From the NCBI GenBank assembly GCA_016794625.1, contig JAEUGY010000097.1, forward strand, positions 87,586 through 151,585: a stretch of 64,000 nt of DNA, read 5' to 3'. Position numbers and translations under genes: made by a program. Positions 25,759 through 33,731 of the stretch are shown in pieces; position 1 is the first letter of the stretch; the number at the start of each line of letters is the position of its first letter. The stretch is from Opitutaceae bacterium (GTDB lineage: Bacteria > Verrucomicrobiota > Verrucomicrobiia > Opitutales > Opitutaceae). The notes under the pieces were generated by a model, which saw only the letters and a program-made list of their open reading frames with translations, made no database searches and was not told where the DNA came from.

Positions 25759-26552
25759 AATCCCAAACTTCACCTTCGCCGAGCGTGTTCGCTCCCCAGA
25801 TTGGCACGTGGCTTTCCATCGGCTCCCCTGTCATTGCTGAGCTGGCGGCGGTTTCTGGTTTTAGCTGGTTGCTGTTTGACCTTGAGCATGGAGCTGCTTC
25901 TGACGCATCGCTGATGGGCAGCCTGCAGGCAATTCGCGGCACCCCCGCCAAAGCGATTGTTCGCGTCGGTGCGTTGCACACGGACCTGATCATGCGAGCG
26001 CTAGACTGGGGAAGTGCGGGCATCATGTTGCCCCATGTCGAGTCTGCCATCCAGGCGCAGGAATGCCTGCAGGCCATTCACTATTCGCCTCGCGGCCGTC
26101 GCGGATTCTCGCGATCGGTTCGCGCCTACGATTACGGATTGCGTTCGCCCGCGGATTTGCCCCCTCCGCTCTTCTTCGCGCAGATCGAATCAATGCGCGG
26201 CGTTGAAGAAGCGGGACGGATTGCGGCGACGGAGGGGGTGGACGTGCTGTTTGTGGGTCCTTCAGATCTGGCGCACGACCTTTCCGTTCGTGGCAACGAC
26301 CAGACTCCCCCCTACGAGGAATGTCTGCAGCGGGTGGTAACGGCTGCGAGAGAGGCGGGCAAGCAGCCCGGAATCCTTGTGCGAAAAATGGACGATTTGC
26401 CGGGATTGACGGCGATGGGATTCACGTACGTGGCGATCGAATCCGACCTGGGTATCCTCCGCAGCGGCTACCAGGCTTTGCTGACACGTGCTCGAGAAGA
26501 GGTTCCCGCCGGTAACTCGGTCGAGGCGAACGTCACTTTTCAAAGTCGCTGA
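25755..26552 (+). CDS. HpcH/HpaI family aldolase
   Basis: A 265-residue class II pyruvate-type aldolase. It has the family markers FDLEHG (general-base His), GSAGIMLPHVESA, the metal-binding Glu in FFAQIES and Asp in FVGPSDLAHDL. Enzymes of this family split 2-keto-3-deoxy sugar acids or hydroxy-oxo acids to pyruvate and an aldehyde. Its ATG overlaps the phosphotransferase stop (ATGA). As last gene of a transporter-kinase-aldolase set it may act on a phosphorylated sugar acid. A hairpin TCGCTGA/TCAGCGA spans the stop region at about 26545-26573. Confidence 0.9.
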   Translation: MKSQTSPSPSVFAPQIGTWLSIGSPVIAELAAVSGFSWLLFDLEHGAASDASLMGSLQAIRGTPAKAIVRVGALHTDLIMRALDWGSAGIMLPHVESAIQAQECLQAIHYSPRGRRGFSRSVRAYDYGLRSPADLPPPLFFAQIESMRGVEEAGRIAATEGVDVLFVGPSDLAHDLSVRGNDQTPPYEECLQRVVTAAREAGKQPGILVRKMDDLPGLTAMGFTYVAIESDLGILRSGYQALLTRAREEVPAGNSVEANVTFQSR

Positions 26553-27141
26553 GGGTGGGGTTCGTTTTCAGCGAGTCAAATCGCACTCCGATTTAGTCTC
26601 CATTACGATCATCGACACAGAAGGGACGCTGAGGTGAGAAAGGTGCTTTGTGGCTTGAACCATGGACATCTGGGCCCCGGTCGAGTAGCGCTGGTACCTC
26701 GCGCTGCACTCCGCGAGGGGTGGGGTCGAAATATCGTTCGTTGAACGCCGAGTGAGATCCCTCACTGGGTATTGCCCCGCGACAGATAGCTACTTTGTCC
26801 GCTCCATTGGCACCCACACGGACTCCGACAAGGTCAAATCCCCACACCCTCTGATGGGAAGAGTCGAGGGCAAGCACGTTCTCAACGAAGCGACCGAACG
26901 TAGCTCCTCGATCGGGTTTCGAATGGGCCCGCTAGTCCGCTCCCGCCGCGATCTTCTCCGGTTGAGAGCATCTTTGCGGCGAGCAAGCGCTTCAGGCCCG
27001 TCGGAAATCGCGGCTCGGAGCCCACTTTCGGGTTCGCTTTGTTCGCAACAAAGAATCGATGGGATTGATTTTGGGGTTTGAAACTACGACGGTGAGGCCC
27101 GCCACTCGTGGGAGGTGGAATTGGTTTGAATCCTTTTCGTT
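26553..27141. other. Gene-free stretch before the aminotransferase-like gene
   Basis: About 590 bases with no gene I can support on either strand. Short open frames exist but show no family or signal. The hairpin at the start is described under the aldolase; nothing else stands out. Confidence 0.5.
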
Positions 27142-28413
27142 ATGGACCGTCGCGCTTTTCTCGCCGCTCTCAGCGGTGTTCCGTTCGTTCTTGATGCGCG
27201 TGCCAGCGCGCAGGCCCGGGAAGCGGCCATGGGGGTGGTCGGGCTCGCTCCGGATGTGGTGGCTGCGCAGGAGTCGTACTGGCTGAGCATCCGCCGCGCC
27301 TTCGCCCTCGACGATAATCACGTCAATCTCAACTCGGGCAGTGTCAGTCCGGCCCCGCGCGCGGTCTTCGACGCGATGACGCGTTACTGGACGGTGACCA
27401 ACATGAGTCCGTCCTACGTTGTCGACGAGTTTATGCAGCCGGGCGTGGAACGGGTGCGGCAGCGGCTCGCGGCCATGCTGGGCTGCGGCACCGACGAACT
27501 GGCGCTGACTCGAAACACCAGTGAGTCACTGCAAATCGCCCAAATGGGTCTGCCGCTGCGGGCGGGTGACGAAATCGTGAGCACGACGCAGGACTATCCG
27601 CGCATGCTTTCGGCCTGGCGGCAGCGCGAGCGCCGCGATGGCGTGGTCCTGAAGCTGGTCCGTTTCCCCACGCCGCCGCCGTCCATGGATACGCTGTACG
27701 AGCAGGTGTTTTCGGCGGTCACGGAACGCACCAAAGTCATCCTGATTTGCCACATGACGTACACCACCGGGCAGATTTTCCCGGTGAAGCGGATTTGTGA
27801 CGAGGCGCGCCGGCGGGGAATCACCACCATTGTGGATGGGGGGCACACCTTCGCTCACTTTCCGTTCACCGTCGCGGATCTGGGGTGTGATGTCTTTGGT
27901 TCGAGCCTGCACAAGTGGTTGTGCGCTCCGGTCGGGACGGGAATTCTTTACGTGCGTCGCGAGGTGATCCCGAACATTTGGCCTCTGATGGCTGCAGGTG
28001 ACGGCAAGCGCAGCGACATCCGTAAGTTCGAGGAGATTGGAACCCACCCGATTGCGTTGCGCGCCGCGGTGGCCGACGCGATTTCGTTTCATGAGGAAAT
28101 CGGGGGAGAACGAAAAGCGGCCCGCCTCCGTTTCCTGCGCGATCGTTGGATGCGGGCCCTGGAAGGTGTCCCGGGGGTCAAACTGCTGACCCCTTATGAT
28201 CCCGCGCAGGCCTGCGCTCTGGGTTCCATGATGCTGGAGGGGCGAGACGCGCGTGAACTCACGACGGAGTTGCAGCAGCGCTGGGGCATTCATGTGCGGC
28301 GCCGGCAGGTCAAGGATGAGTTCGAGTGCATTCGGATCACTCCGAATGTGTTCACGCGACTCGATGAGATCGATCTGTTCGTAGAGGCGATTCGCACCCT
28401 CGCCAAAGCGTAG
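27142..28413 (+). CDS. Class V aminotransferase-like protein with Tat leader
   Basis: A 423-residue fold-type I PLP enzyme of the class V aminotransferase/isopenicillin N epimerase-like group. The PLP lysine lies in FGSSLHKWLCAP (Lys258), and the cofactor Asp in TIVDGGHTF. The N-terminus reads MDRRAFLAALSG...ASAQA: twin arginine, hydrophobic core and cleavage site, so export by the Tat system is likely, unusual but known for periplasmic PLP enzymes. Substrate unknown. It is followed after 22 bp by the convergent CE15 gene. Confidence 0.88.
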   Translation: MDRRAFLAALSGVPFVLDARASAQAREAAMGVVGLAPDVVAAQESYWLSIRRAFALDDNHVNLNSGSVSPAPRAVFDAMTRYWTVTNMSPSYVVDEFMQPGVERVRQRLAAMLGCGTDELALTRNTSESLQIAQMGLPLRAGDEIVSTTQDYPRMLSAWRQRERRDGVVLKLVRFPTPPPSMDTLYEQVFSAVTERTKVILICHMTYTTGQIFPVKRICDEARRRGITTIVDGGHTFAHFPFTVADLGCDVFGSSLHKWLCAPVGTGILYVRREVIPNIWPLMAAGDGKRSDIRKFEEIGTHPIALRAAVADAISFHEEIGGERKAARLRFLRDRWMRALEGVPGVKLLTPYDPAQACALGSMMLEGRDARELTTELQQRWGIHVRRRQVKDEFECIRITPNVFTRLDEIDLFVEAIRTLAKA

Positions 28414-28435
28414 CGCGTTTTCGTGCGCCGGGCTT

Positions 28436-29704
28436 TCAGTTGCCGGTTCGGCCGTACACACGGTCGGCGAAACGCACATAGTGCTGCCAGTCCGGCAGCA
28501 GGATGTCGTGTTCCCCTGGGCGCACGTGGTAGTGGAGCCGTTGGCGGTTGTCTGAGGCGGGCGCGTCGAGGGGGGGAATCCCGAAAAGTGCGAATACCGG
28601 TTGTGCGAGCTCCAGTCCCAACCGCTCGCCCTCCGGATCCGCCCAAGCGTCGTCCGAGGCACTGCCGACCGCGATCGCCCGTGGCGCGATGAGCGCGATC
28701 AGCTGGTGCTGATCGACCGGCAGGCTTGCTTCCCGGTCGTTGTAGGCGCGGAAATTCTCACAGAACCAATGGGGAAACCGGGTGTTGATATCCCGGACGG
28801 TCTCGCCCGCGATGCGCTTCGACAGGGCCGCGCCGCCGCATCCCGAGTTGTTGGCGATGACCATCGCAAATCGTGGGTCGCGTGCTCCTGCCCAGAGCGC
28901 GGCTTTTCCCAGGCGCGAGTGGCCGATCACGGCGACGCGGGTGGAGTCGACGAGCGGATCGCCCGCCAGGTAGTCCAGCGCCCGGCTCAGGCCCCAGGCC
29001 CAGGTCGCGATGGCGCCCCATCGATCGGCCCCGGGTCCCCGCTCTTCGTCCGGGAACAGGCGTTGCACGCTCTGGGCGTAGCTTTCGATGTCCTTGTCCG
29101 GGAAGAAATCGTCACAGCACAGCGTGGCGACGGCATAGCCTTGCTGGACGACGAAGTCCACGGGCCAGCGTCGCTCGTGGCGGCCACGCTTGCGGCCGGC
29201 CGGGGCGAATACCCCGGGATCCGGAGAGACGGTCCAGTTGCCCCCGGAGTTGAGTCCCAGAAAGACCGGCACGGGCCCTGGGGAGCGTCCCGGAGCATAG
29301 AGGAGCAGCTCGGCCTTCGCGGTCCCCCGCTCGCTCCGGAACGTCAATCGGACCTGTTTCCGGCGAAGCGCACCGGCTTCCAGGAGGACGTCCTCACGCA
29401 CCTCCGCGATCATGGGCACCACCGTGGCGGGGGTGCGGCCGTAGATTTCCCGTTCGAAGTGGGAGAGCAGGTCGTCCCGGTGTTTCCCCGACCACTCCGA
29501 CGCGGTGGTGATGGGGCTGCCGTCGGCGCGCAGCAGCGGAGGGGGCAAGGGATGGGTGACGACTCCGCCGGAGGTGGCGGAGGGCGCGAAGAGGAACGCG
29601 GAGACCAGGAACGGAAGGCCAAGGTGCCGGAGCCATGCGGCGCGGCGCTGCGGGGCCGGGCGAGGCTGACGCGCTCTGGGGAGGCACGGGGAGCAGGGAG
29701 GCAT
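28436..29704 (-). CDS. Secreted CE15-like glucuronoyl/acetylxylan-type esterase
   Basis: A 422-residue exported alpha/beta hydrolase. The nucleophile elbow is GHSRLGKAALWAGA (Ser263), followed by NNSGCGGAAL, ETVRDINTRFPHWFC and LPVDQHQLIALIAPR, the order seen in bacterial CE15 glucuronoyl esterases and related acetylxylan esterases; the catalytic His is in GEHDIL. These cleave esters between glucuronoxylan and lignin or acetyl groups on xylan. ATG 29704 gives an Arg/Pro-rich start then hydrophobic LGLPFLVSAFLFAPS, a long-n-region leader. It strengthens the case for plant-polysaccharide use. Confidence 0.85.
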   Translation of the reverse strand: MPPCSPCLPRARQPRPAPQRRAAWLRHLGLPFLVSAFLFAPSATSGGVVTHPLPPPLLRADGSPITTASEWSGKHRDDLLSHFEREIYGRTPATVVPMIAEVREDVLLEAGALRRKQVRLTFRSERGTAKAELLLYAPGRSPGPVPVFLGLNSGGNWTVSPDPGVFAPAGRKRGRHERRWPVDFVVQQGYAVATLCCDDFFPDKDIESYAQSVQRLFPDEERGPGADRWGAIATWAWGLSRALDYLAGDPLVDSTRVAVIGHSRLGKAALWAGARDPRFAMVIANNSGCGGAALSKRIAGETVRDINTRFPHWFCENFRAYNDREASLPVDQHQLIALIAPRAIAVGSASDDAWADPEGERLGLELAQPVFALFGIPPLDAPASDNRQRLHYHVRPGEHDILLPDWQHYVRFADRVYGRTGN

Positions 29705-30031
29705 AAGGGGCGTGCGTTGACCGCCTGGCCAGGGGTGGACGGGTGTGCGGGGCGGCTGACTACGTTGCTCGTAGGGGAGGCGTCGTCGCAAGCCCTAGCG
29801 CGAAGCGCCACCCCTTACGCGGATGAATCCTTTCGGCGGTAGGGTGTGGGCGGCACCCGCAGGGCTCCTGCAACTGGCTTTATTGCAATTTAATATATGC
29901 AGTTCCCCCGGTTCGATCCGGTTGGGGGCTCCGAGGACGGAGGGTGCGAGGGGAACCGCTCGCGCTTCCCAAAAAAACACCGCCGTCCCGGCAAAGGAAC
30001 GGCGGCGGCTTAAGGCGGACGGGGGCGAACG
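29705..30031. other. Gene-free stretch with hairpins
   Basis: Holds an imperfect inverted repeat at 29771-29818 (GTAGGGGAGGCG against CGCCACCCCTTAC) and the strong terminator at 29971-30007. A tRNA-like T-arm string (GGTTCGATCC) at about 29908-29917 has no matching cloverleaf. No gene supported. Confidence 0.5.
29971..30007 (-). terminator. Rho-independent terminator of the small membrane gene
   Basis: Read on the minus strand, CCGCCGTTCC pairs with GGGACGGCGG around a short loop, followed by TGTTTTTTT. It lies just behind the stop of the gene at 30032. Confidence 0.88.
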
Positions 30032-30202
30032 CTAGGTTCGCATCGCCGCTTGATGGGTGTAATCGTAGTAGGCGGTGGTGATGACCACCAGACTCACATA
30101 GGCGATGAACGACGGAAGTAGCAGCACCGGGAAGGCGGCTGCGGTGGCGAGAAAGACCGCGGTGATGACACCCGCGATCACAAACGAAGACAGATGCTTC
30201 AT
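30032..30202 (-). CDS. Small membrane protein (56 aa)
   Basis: A 56-residue protein with two hydrophobic segments (SSFVIAGVITAVFLATAAAF and LLLPSFIAYVSLVVITTAYY) and a polar tail DYTHQAAMRT. ATG 30202 is the only Met before the first segment. A strong terminator follows within 30 bases, which supports a real short transcript. No family recognised; the role is unknown. Confidence 0.72.
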   Translation of the reverse strand: MKHLSSFVIAGVITAVFLATAAAFPVLLLPSFIAYVSLVVITTAYYDYTHQAAMRT

Positions 30203-30425
30203 AATGGCGGGGGGGTGATGTGCTGGCAGTATACACCCGATTCGGCGCAAGGGGAGCGCAACCGAAGGGCGGCCCATGGGGTTGAAGGGAAGTGAATGCC
30301 TGGAATAAGGGGGAGGCTCCTGCTTTTAGGCCCAACCTCGGTCCGTAAAAAAAGTGGAGGAAACTACGTATCCTTGCTTGCCACTTATGGATGCGAGAAG
30401 CACGGTAAATTCCATCTAGGGGGAA

Positions 30426-31115
30426 ATGCCTACTCAGAGGTCCAATTTCTACGCAGGTGTGGCGATCATCGCGTTGGCGATGCTGGCGGGGTGCGCGACC
30501 CCACCGGCGCCGCCGCCTGCCCCGGTTGCGGCTCCGGTGGCGGCGACCCCGGCCCCGCCGCCGGCCACGCTGGCCGACCAGATCCAGGCTGCGATCAACG
30601 TGATCGATGAGGTCCTGGCTGGATACGATGGCGTGCTTTCTCGGATACAGCAGATCCCCGAGTCGAAGGACCCGGCCCGGATCATTGGGGAAATCGGCTC
30701 CTATGTCGGAAGCGACCGGCTGGCCGTCACCGTGGTGCCGCCTGAATCCGAGTTGGTGAAAGGACTCTCCGGCTCGATGGCGCTGACGTCGTGGCTCGCC
30801 ATCGCGGAGACCGAACTGCTGTCACAGCTGGTGGATATCTCCCGCCGGCTGATCCGGTTGAACGCCCAGACGGCGGAGCTGGCCGGAAGCTACGAGCAGG
30901 GCCGCACCCTCCAGAAGTACGCCGGCAAGATTCGGCGCGAGCTCATGCCTTTGATGGCGGAACTGCGGCGGCTTTCCGTCGCGGACAAGGCCGATACGAC
31001 CGCCATTGCCAGTCTTGAAATTGAAACCAAAAAAATCGTGGCTGCGAGCCGTCAGTCTCTCCAGGCGCTGGAGAAGGACACCCGGGCCATCGAGACCGAA
31101 CTAGGAGGACGATGA
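30426..31115 (+). CDS. Lipoprotein of unknown function
   Basis: A 229-residue predicted lipoprotein. The leader is followed by the lipobox LAGC (Cys23), then an Ala/Pro-rich linker (APPPAPVAAPVAATP) and a helical domain rich in Leu and charged residues (LADQIQAAINVIDEVLAGYDGVL, then RRLIRLNAQTAELAG, IRRELMPLMAELRRL). It would be anchored to the outer membrane, facing the periplasm. The stop overlaps the next gene, which is a coiled-coil protein with a leader or membrane anchor; both are probably made together. I do not recognise the family. Confidence 0.75.
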   Translation: MPTQRSNFYAGVAIIALAMLAGCATPPAPPPAPVAAPVAATPAPPPATLADQIQAAINVIDEVLAGYDGVLSRIQQIPESKDPARIIGEIGSYVGSDRLAVTVVPPESELVKGLSGSMALTSWLAIAETELLSQLVDISRRLIRLNAQTAELAGSYEQGRTLQKYAGKIRRELMPLMAELRRLSVADKADTTAIASLEIETKKIVAASRQSLQALEKDTRAIETELGGR

Positions 31116-31837
31116 TGACAACGAAAGTGCTAGTGAGCCTGGGTTCGACCCTGTCCGCGCTGCTGGCGATGGGTGGGGGAGTCGAGGCGTATCAACGTTC
31201 GCAACGCGAACGCGAGGAGGCGACCCGTGCCACGGTCGTGGCGATGGAGCATTTTGAACAGACGATCGGGCGCGCGCGCTCCTCGATCCAGCAGTCGTCC
31301 GAGCTGCGCACCGAACTGATCCAGAAAACGGATCTCCTGCTCAAGGACGTCGCCAATACCGAACAGGAGCTCGTGCAGCACGGAGCCCAGGTCGTGGCGC
31401 TGAACGAGCGGCGCGAGGTGGCCCAGGTCCGGCTGAATCGATATCTCGCCGAGGCGCGGAGCGCGGTCGGCCAGGCGACCGATGCGGTCGGCCGCTGCCG
31501 CACCATTCTGATCGAAGACAAGCTTTCGAGTGAAAAGAAGTCGGACATGGAGGCCTCGGTTCGCGCGATGACGAAGGACGTGCGCGAGATCCATCAACGG
31601 CTTCGGCAACTCGAGGAGTTGGGGGCCCGGTGCGATTCACTTGCCGATCGTTTGCTCGTCTATAACGAGTCGCATCGCACCTCCTTGGAGCGCTTGCGCC
31701 AGATTCGACAGGAAACCCAGGAAAAGCTGGATCAGCAAAGGGTCCGTCAGGCGGCCACGGAAGAGGTCGGCGAGCGGCTCAAGCGTTTGCAATCCGAGCT
31801 GAGCGGTGACTTGAAGGCGTTGCGTCCCGATCCTTGA
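31112..31837 (+). CDS. Coiled-coil protein of unknown function
   Basis: A 241-residue protein. A short N-terminal hydrophobic segment (VLVSLGSTLSALLAMGGGVEA) is followed by an almost purely helical, charged body with heptad-like spacing from residue 30 to the end (EREEATRATVVAM..., QKTDLLLKDVANTEQELVQ, LRQLEELGARCDSLADRLL). The start ATG 31112 overlaps the lipoprotein stop and has AGGAGG just upstream. Probably a periplasmic or membrane-tethered coiled coil acting with the lipoprotein. Two hairpins lie right after it. No family recognised. Confidence 0.75.
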   Translation: MMTTKVLVSLGSTLSALLAMGGGVEAYQRSQREREEATRATVVAMEHFEQTIGRARSSIQQSSELRTELIQKTDLLLKDVANTEQELVQHGAQVVALNERREVAQVRLNRYLAEARSAVGQATDAVGRCRTILIEDKLSSEKKSDMEASVRAMTKDVREIHQRLRQLEELGARCDSLADRLLVYNESHRTSLERLRQIRQETQEKLDQQRVRQAATEEVGERLKRLQSELSGDLKALRPDP

Positions 31838-31863
31838 TCGGGTGGTGTCAGGCTTTTCCTGAC
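31826..31863 (+). terminator. Two adjacent hairpins at the 3' end of the coiled-coil gene
   Basis: CCCGATC-CTT-GATCGGG (31826-31842) spans the stop codon and GTCAGG-CTTTT-CCTGAC (31847-31863) follows. Neither has a T tract, so the terminator call is tentative. Confidence 0.4.
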
Positions 31864-31980
31864 GGTACGCTTGGGCAAATTCTCGGACTGTCGGTTTTTT
31901 GGTGCTGAATTTGCTGTTGATCGGTGAACTCCGGGGGGGCCAGACTGCAGGCCCACGGGAACCGTTAACAGATACACGCC

Positions 31981-32445
31981 ATGACCAAGAAGAGCACCAA
32001 GTCCGTCAAGCCTGCCGCCCCACAGGTGAAACCTGTAAAAGTGAGTGTCGCCGCCGCGAAACCCACGGAAGCCAAGCCGGCAAAGAAGGCCGCTGCTCCG
32101 AAAAAGAAGGTGGCGGCAGTAAAACCGAAACCGGTGGTCGCACCTGCCCCCGTTGTCGTCCCGACGCCGGCGAAGGCACCCGCGGCTCCGCCGGAGGTGA
32201 CGATCACCGCCCTGATCGACATCGGCTTCGGCAATCTCCTTTTCGTTCGCGGTGAAGGCGCGGGCCTGAGCTGGAACTCGGGTGTGCCTCTGGAGTGCGA
32301 TGCGGACAACCGCTGGTCGGTCACTCTGGCCCCTGCCTCCGGACCGGTGGTCTTCAAGCTCCTCGTCAATGATCTGACCTGGAGTGTCGGAGAAAACTAC
32401 CAGGTGGCTCCAGGGGGAGCCGTGGTCGTTACACCGACGTTCTAA
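31981..32445 (+). CDS. Lys/Ala/Pro-rich tailed protein with C-terminal beta-sandwich-like domain
   Basis: A 154-residue protein in two parts. Residues 1-70 are Lys/Ala/Pro repeats (KPAKKAAAPKKKVAAVKPKP), like histone-H1-type or TolA-like linkers, with no signal peptide. Residues 72-154 (GFGNLLFVRGEGAGLSWNSG, VFKLLVNDLTWSVGENY) resemble a carbohydrate-binding/early-set immunoglobulin-like domain of the CBM48/CBM20 type. The combination suggests a cytoplasmic nucleic-acid- or polyanion-binding tail plus a sugar-binding-like domain, but the function is unknown. It is convergent with the secretin gene. Confidence 0.7.
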   Translation: MTKKSTKSVKPAAPQVKPVKVSVAAAKPTEAKPAKKAAAPKKKVAAVKPKPVVAPAPVVVPTPAKAPAAPPEVTITALIDIGFGNLLFVRGEGAGLSWNSGVPLECDADNRWSVTLAPASGPVVFKLLVNDLTWSVGENYQVAPGGAVVVTPTF

Positions 32446-32492
32446 GGTGGGTCTTCCTCCGGCTCCGCTCCCGGGGCCGGCGTTGGCTTCCC

Positions 32493-32514
32493 GCGCGCAC
32501 CCCAGGGTGCGCGC
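32493..32514. terminator. Strong GC hairpin between convergent genes
   Basis: GCGCGCACCC pairs perfectly with GGGTGCGCGC (at least 9 bp, CCAG loop). It lies between the gene ending at 32445 and the secretin gene ending at 32578; likely a barrier or bidirectional terminator, though without T tract. Confidence 0.45.
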
Positions 32515-32577
32515 GATCCCATCGTCGCCATTCCAGGGCGCGCCCGTGCTCCGACGTGAACGCGGAGCGGGCAGCGC

Positions 32578-33693
32578 TCAGGGTTTGCCGAGAAACTTGT
32601 TCACGTCCTCCGGCTTGAAGGTCGTGGGCTTGAGCTCGAGTTTGCCCTGTTCCAGGTCGGTCAGCTTGGAGAGGTCGTCCGGATGCTGGACCACGTGCGG
32701 CGTGAGGAAGATGAGCAGTTCGGTTTTCGTGTTCTGCTTGACCGTGCGCTTAAAGGCATGACCGAGGAGCGGAATGTCGCCGAGCAGGGGCACTTTGCTG
32801 TCCGTATTGGTCGTCTGATTGGAGATCAATCCGCCGATCACGACGGTGCGGTCGCTGGGTGTAACCACCACCGTGTCCGCCGACCGTTTGTCGATCACCG
32901 GGGTGTTGACCGTATCCGAAATGGCCACCGTGCGATCGCTGAGGGCGGAAATCTCCGGGGTCACAATCATCTCCACCAGACCTTCGGAGGTGATGAACGG
33001 GGTGACGCGCAGGATGATGCCAATGTCCTGGTACTGGACGGTGTTGGTGGTCTGGCCGGTGTCGCTGATGCGCGAGTTGGTGATGAAGGGCACCTCTTGG
33101 CCTACCATGATCGTGGCCTGCTGGCTGCTCCGGGCGAGGATGGAGGGCCGGGAGAGGATCTCGGTTTTCCCGACCTTGGACAGGGCGCTGATCGTGGCGT
33201 TGATGTCGGTATTGACGAGATTGTAGAAGCCGCCCGTCTGGGGCGCGCCAAACAGCGTCGTGGCGGTGGACGTCAGGTTGTTTCCGAGCTCGGTGCCGGT
33301 GCGCGAGAATTCCGTGCCGAGATCGAGGTCCTTGTTGTGCGTCACCTGGAGAAAGACGACGTTGATCAGCACCTGCGGCTTCGGGCGGTCGAGACTTTCG
33401 ATCACCTGCTTGATGTTCTCGTTGGTTTCATCGTCGGTCACGATGATGAGCCGCCGGGTCTCCGCGTTGCTCGTGATGGTGGCATCGCCCAGCATCGTCG
33501 AATTCTGGTACTGGCGATCACCCCCCGTGCGGCCCTGTCCCCCGGTCCGGTTGCCGGTGTTCCGCTGGGTGGTGTTGCGATTGGTGTTGGTATTGGTGCG
33601 GGTGTTGCGGTTCGTCTGCTGCGCCGGCAACGGCGCGGCTGCGGCAAGCATGAAACCGATGAGGGCGAGGCGGAAAAGGAGGGATCGCTTCAT
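32578..33693 (-). CDS. Type II secretion secretin, C-terminal barrel half
   Basis: A 371-residue exported protein. ATG 33693 begins its own signal peptide (LLFRLALIGFMLAAAAPL), then an Asn/Thr/Arg/Gly-rich linker of about 50 residues, a single secretin N-domain (RRLIIVTDDETNENIKQVIE, from about residue 80) and the secretin domain (VLINVVFLQVT..., VGQEVPFIT, DIGIILRVTPFI, IGGLISNQTTNTDSKVPLLGDIPLLGHAFK). This forms the outer-membrane pore. Normally these parts and the N0-N2 domains are one GspD chain; here the periplasmic N-domains are a separate gene immediately upstream. Last gene of the secretion operon. Confidence 0.9.
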   Translation of the reverse strand: MKRSLLFRLALIGFMLAAAAPLPAQQTNRNTRTNTNTNRNTTQRNTGNRTGGQGRTGGDRQYQNSTMLGDATITSNAETRRLIIVTDDETNENIKQVIESLDRPKPQVLINVVFLQVTHNKDLDLGTEFSRTGTELGNNLTSTATTLFGAPQTGGFYNLVNTDINATISALSKVGKTEILSRPSILARSSQQATIMVGQEVPFITNSRISDTGQTTNTVQYQDIGIILRVTPFITSEGLVEMIVTPEISALSDRTVAISDTVNTPVIDKRSADTVVVTPSDRTVVIGGLISNQTTNTDSKVPLLGDIPLLGHAFKRTVKQNTKTELLIFLTPHVVQHPDDLSKLTDLEQGKLELKPTTFKPEDVNKFLGKP

Positions 33694-33731
33694 GACGGAG
33701 GTCGAAATGGGAGGCACGGGACGCGGTCGGC

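Noticed and set aside
26593..26877. Minus-strand ORF of 94 codons in the 26.5-27.1 kb gap
   Set aside because: No family, leader or ribosome site; composition is not coding-like. Could be a decayed gene but this cannot be supported.
29880..29935. tRNA-like 3' segment with GGTTCGATCC
   Set aside because: The T-stem does not pair properly and no D-arm, anticodon arm or matching acceptor strand is found on either strand. At best a decayed fragment; no support for a gene or attachment site.
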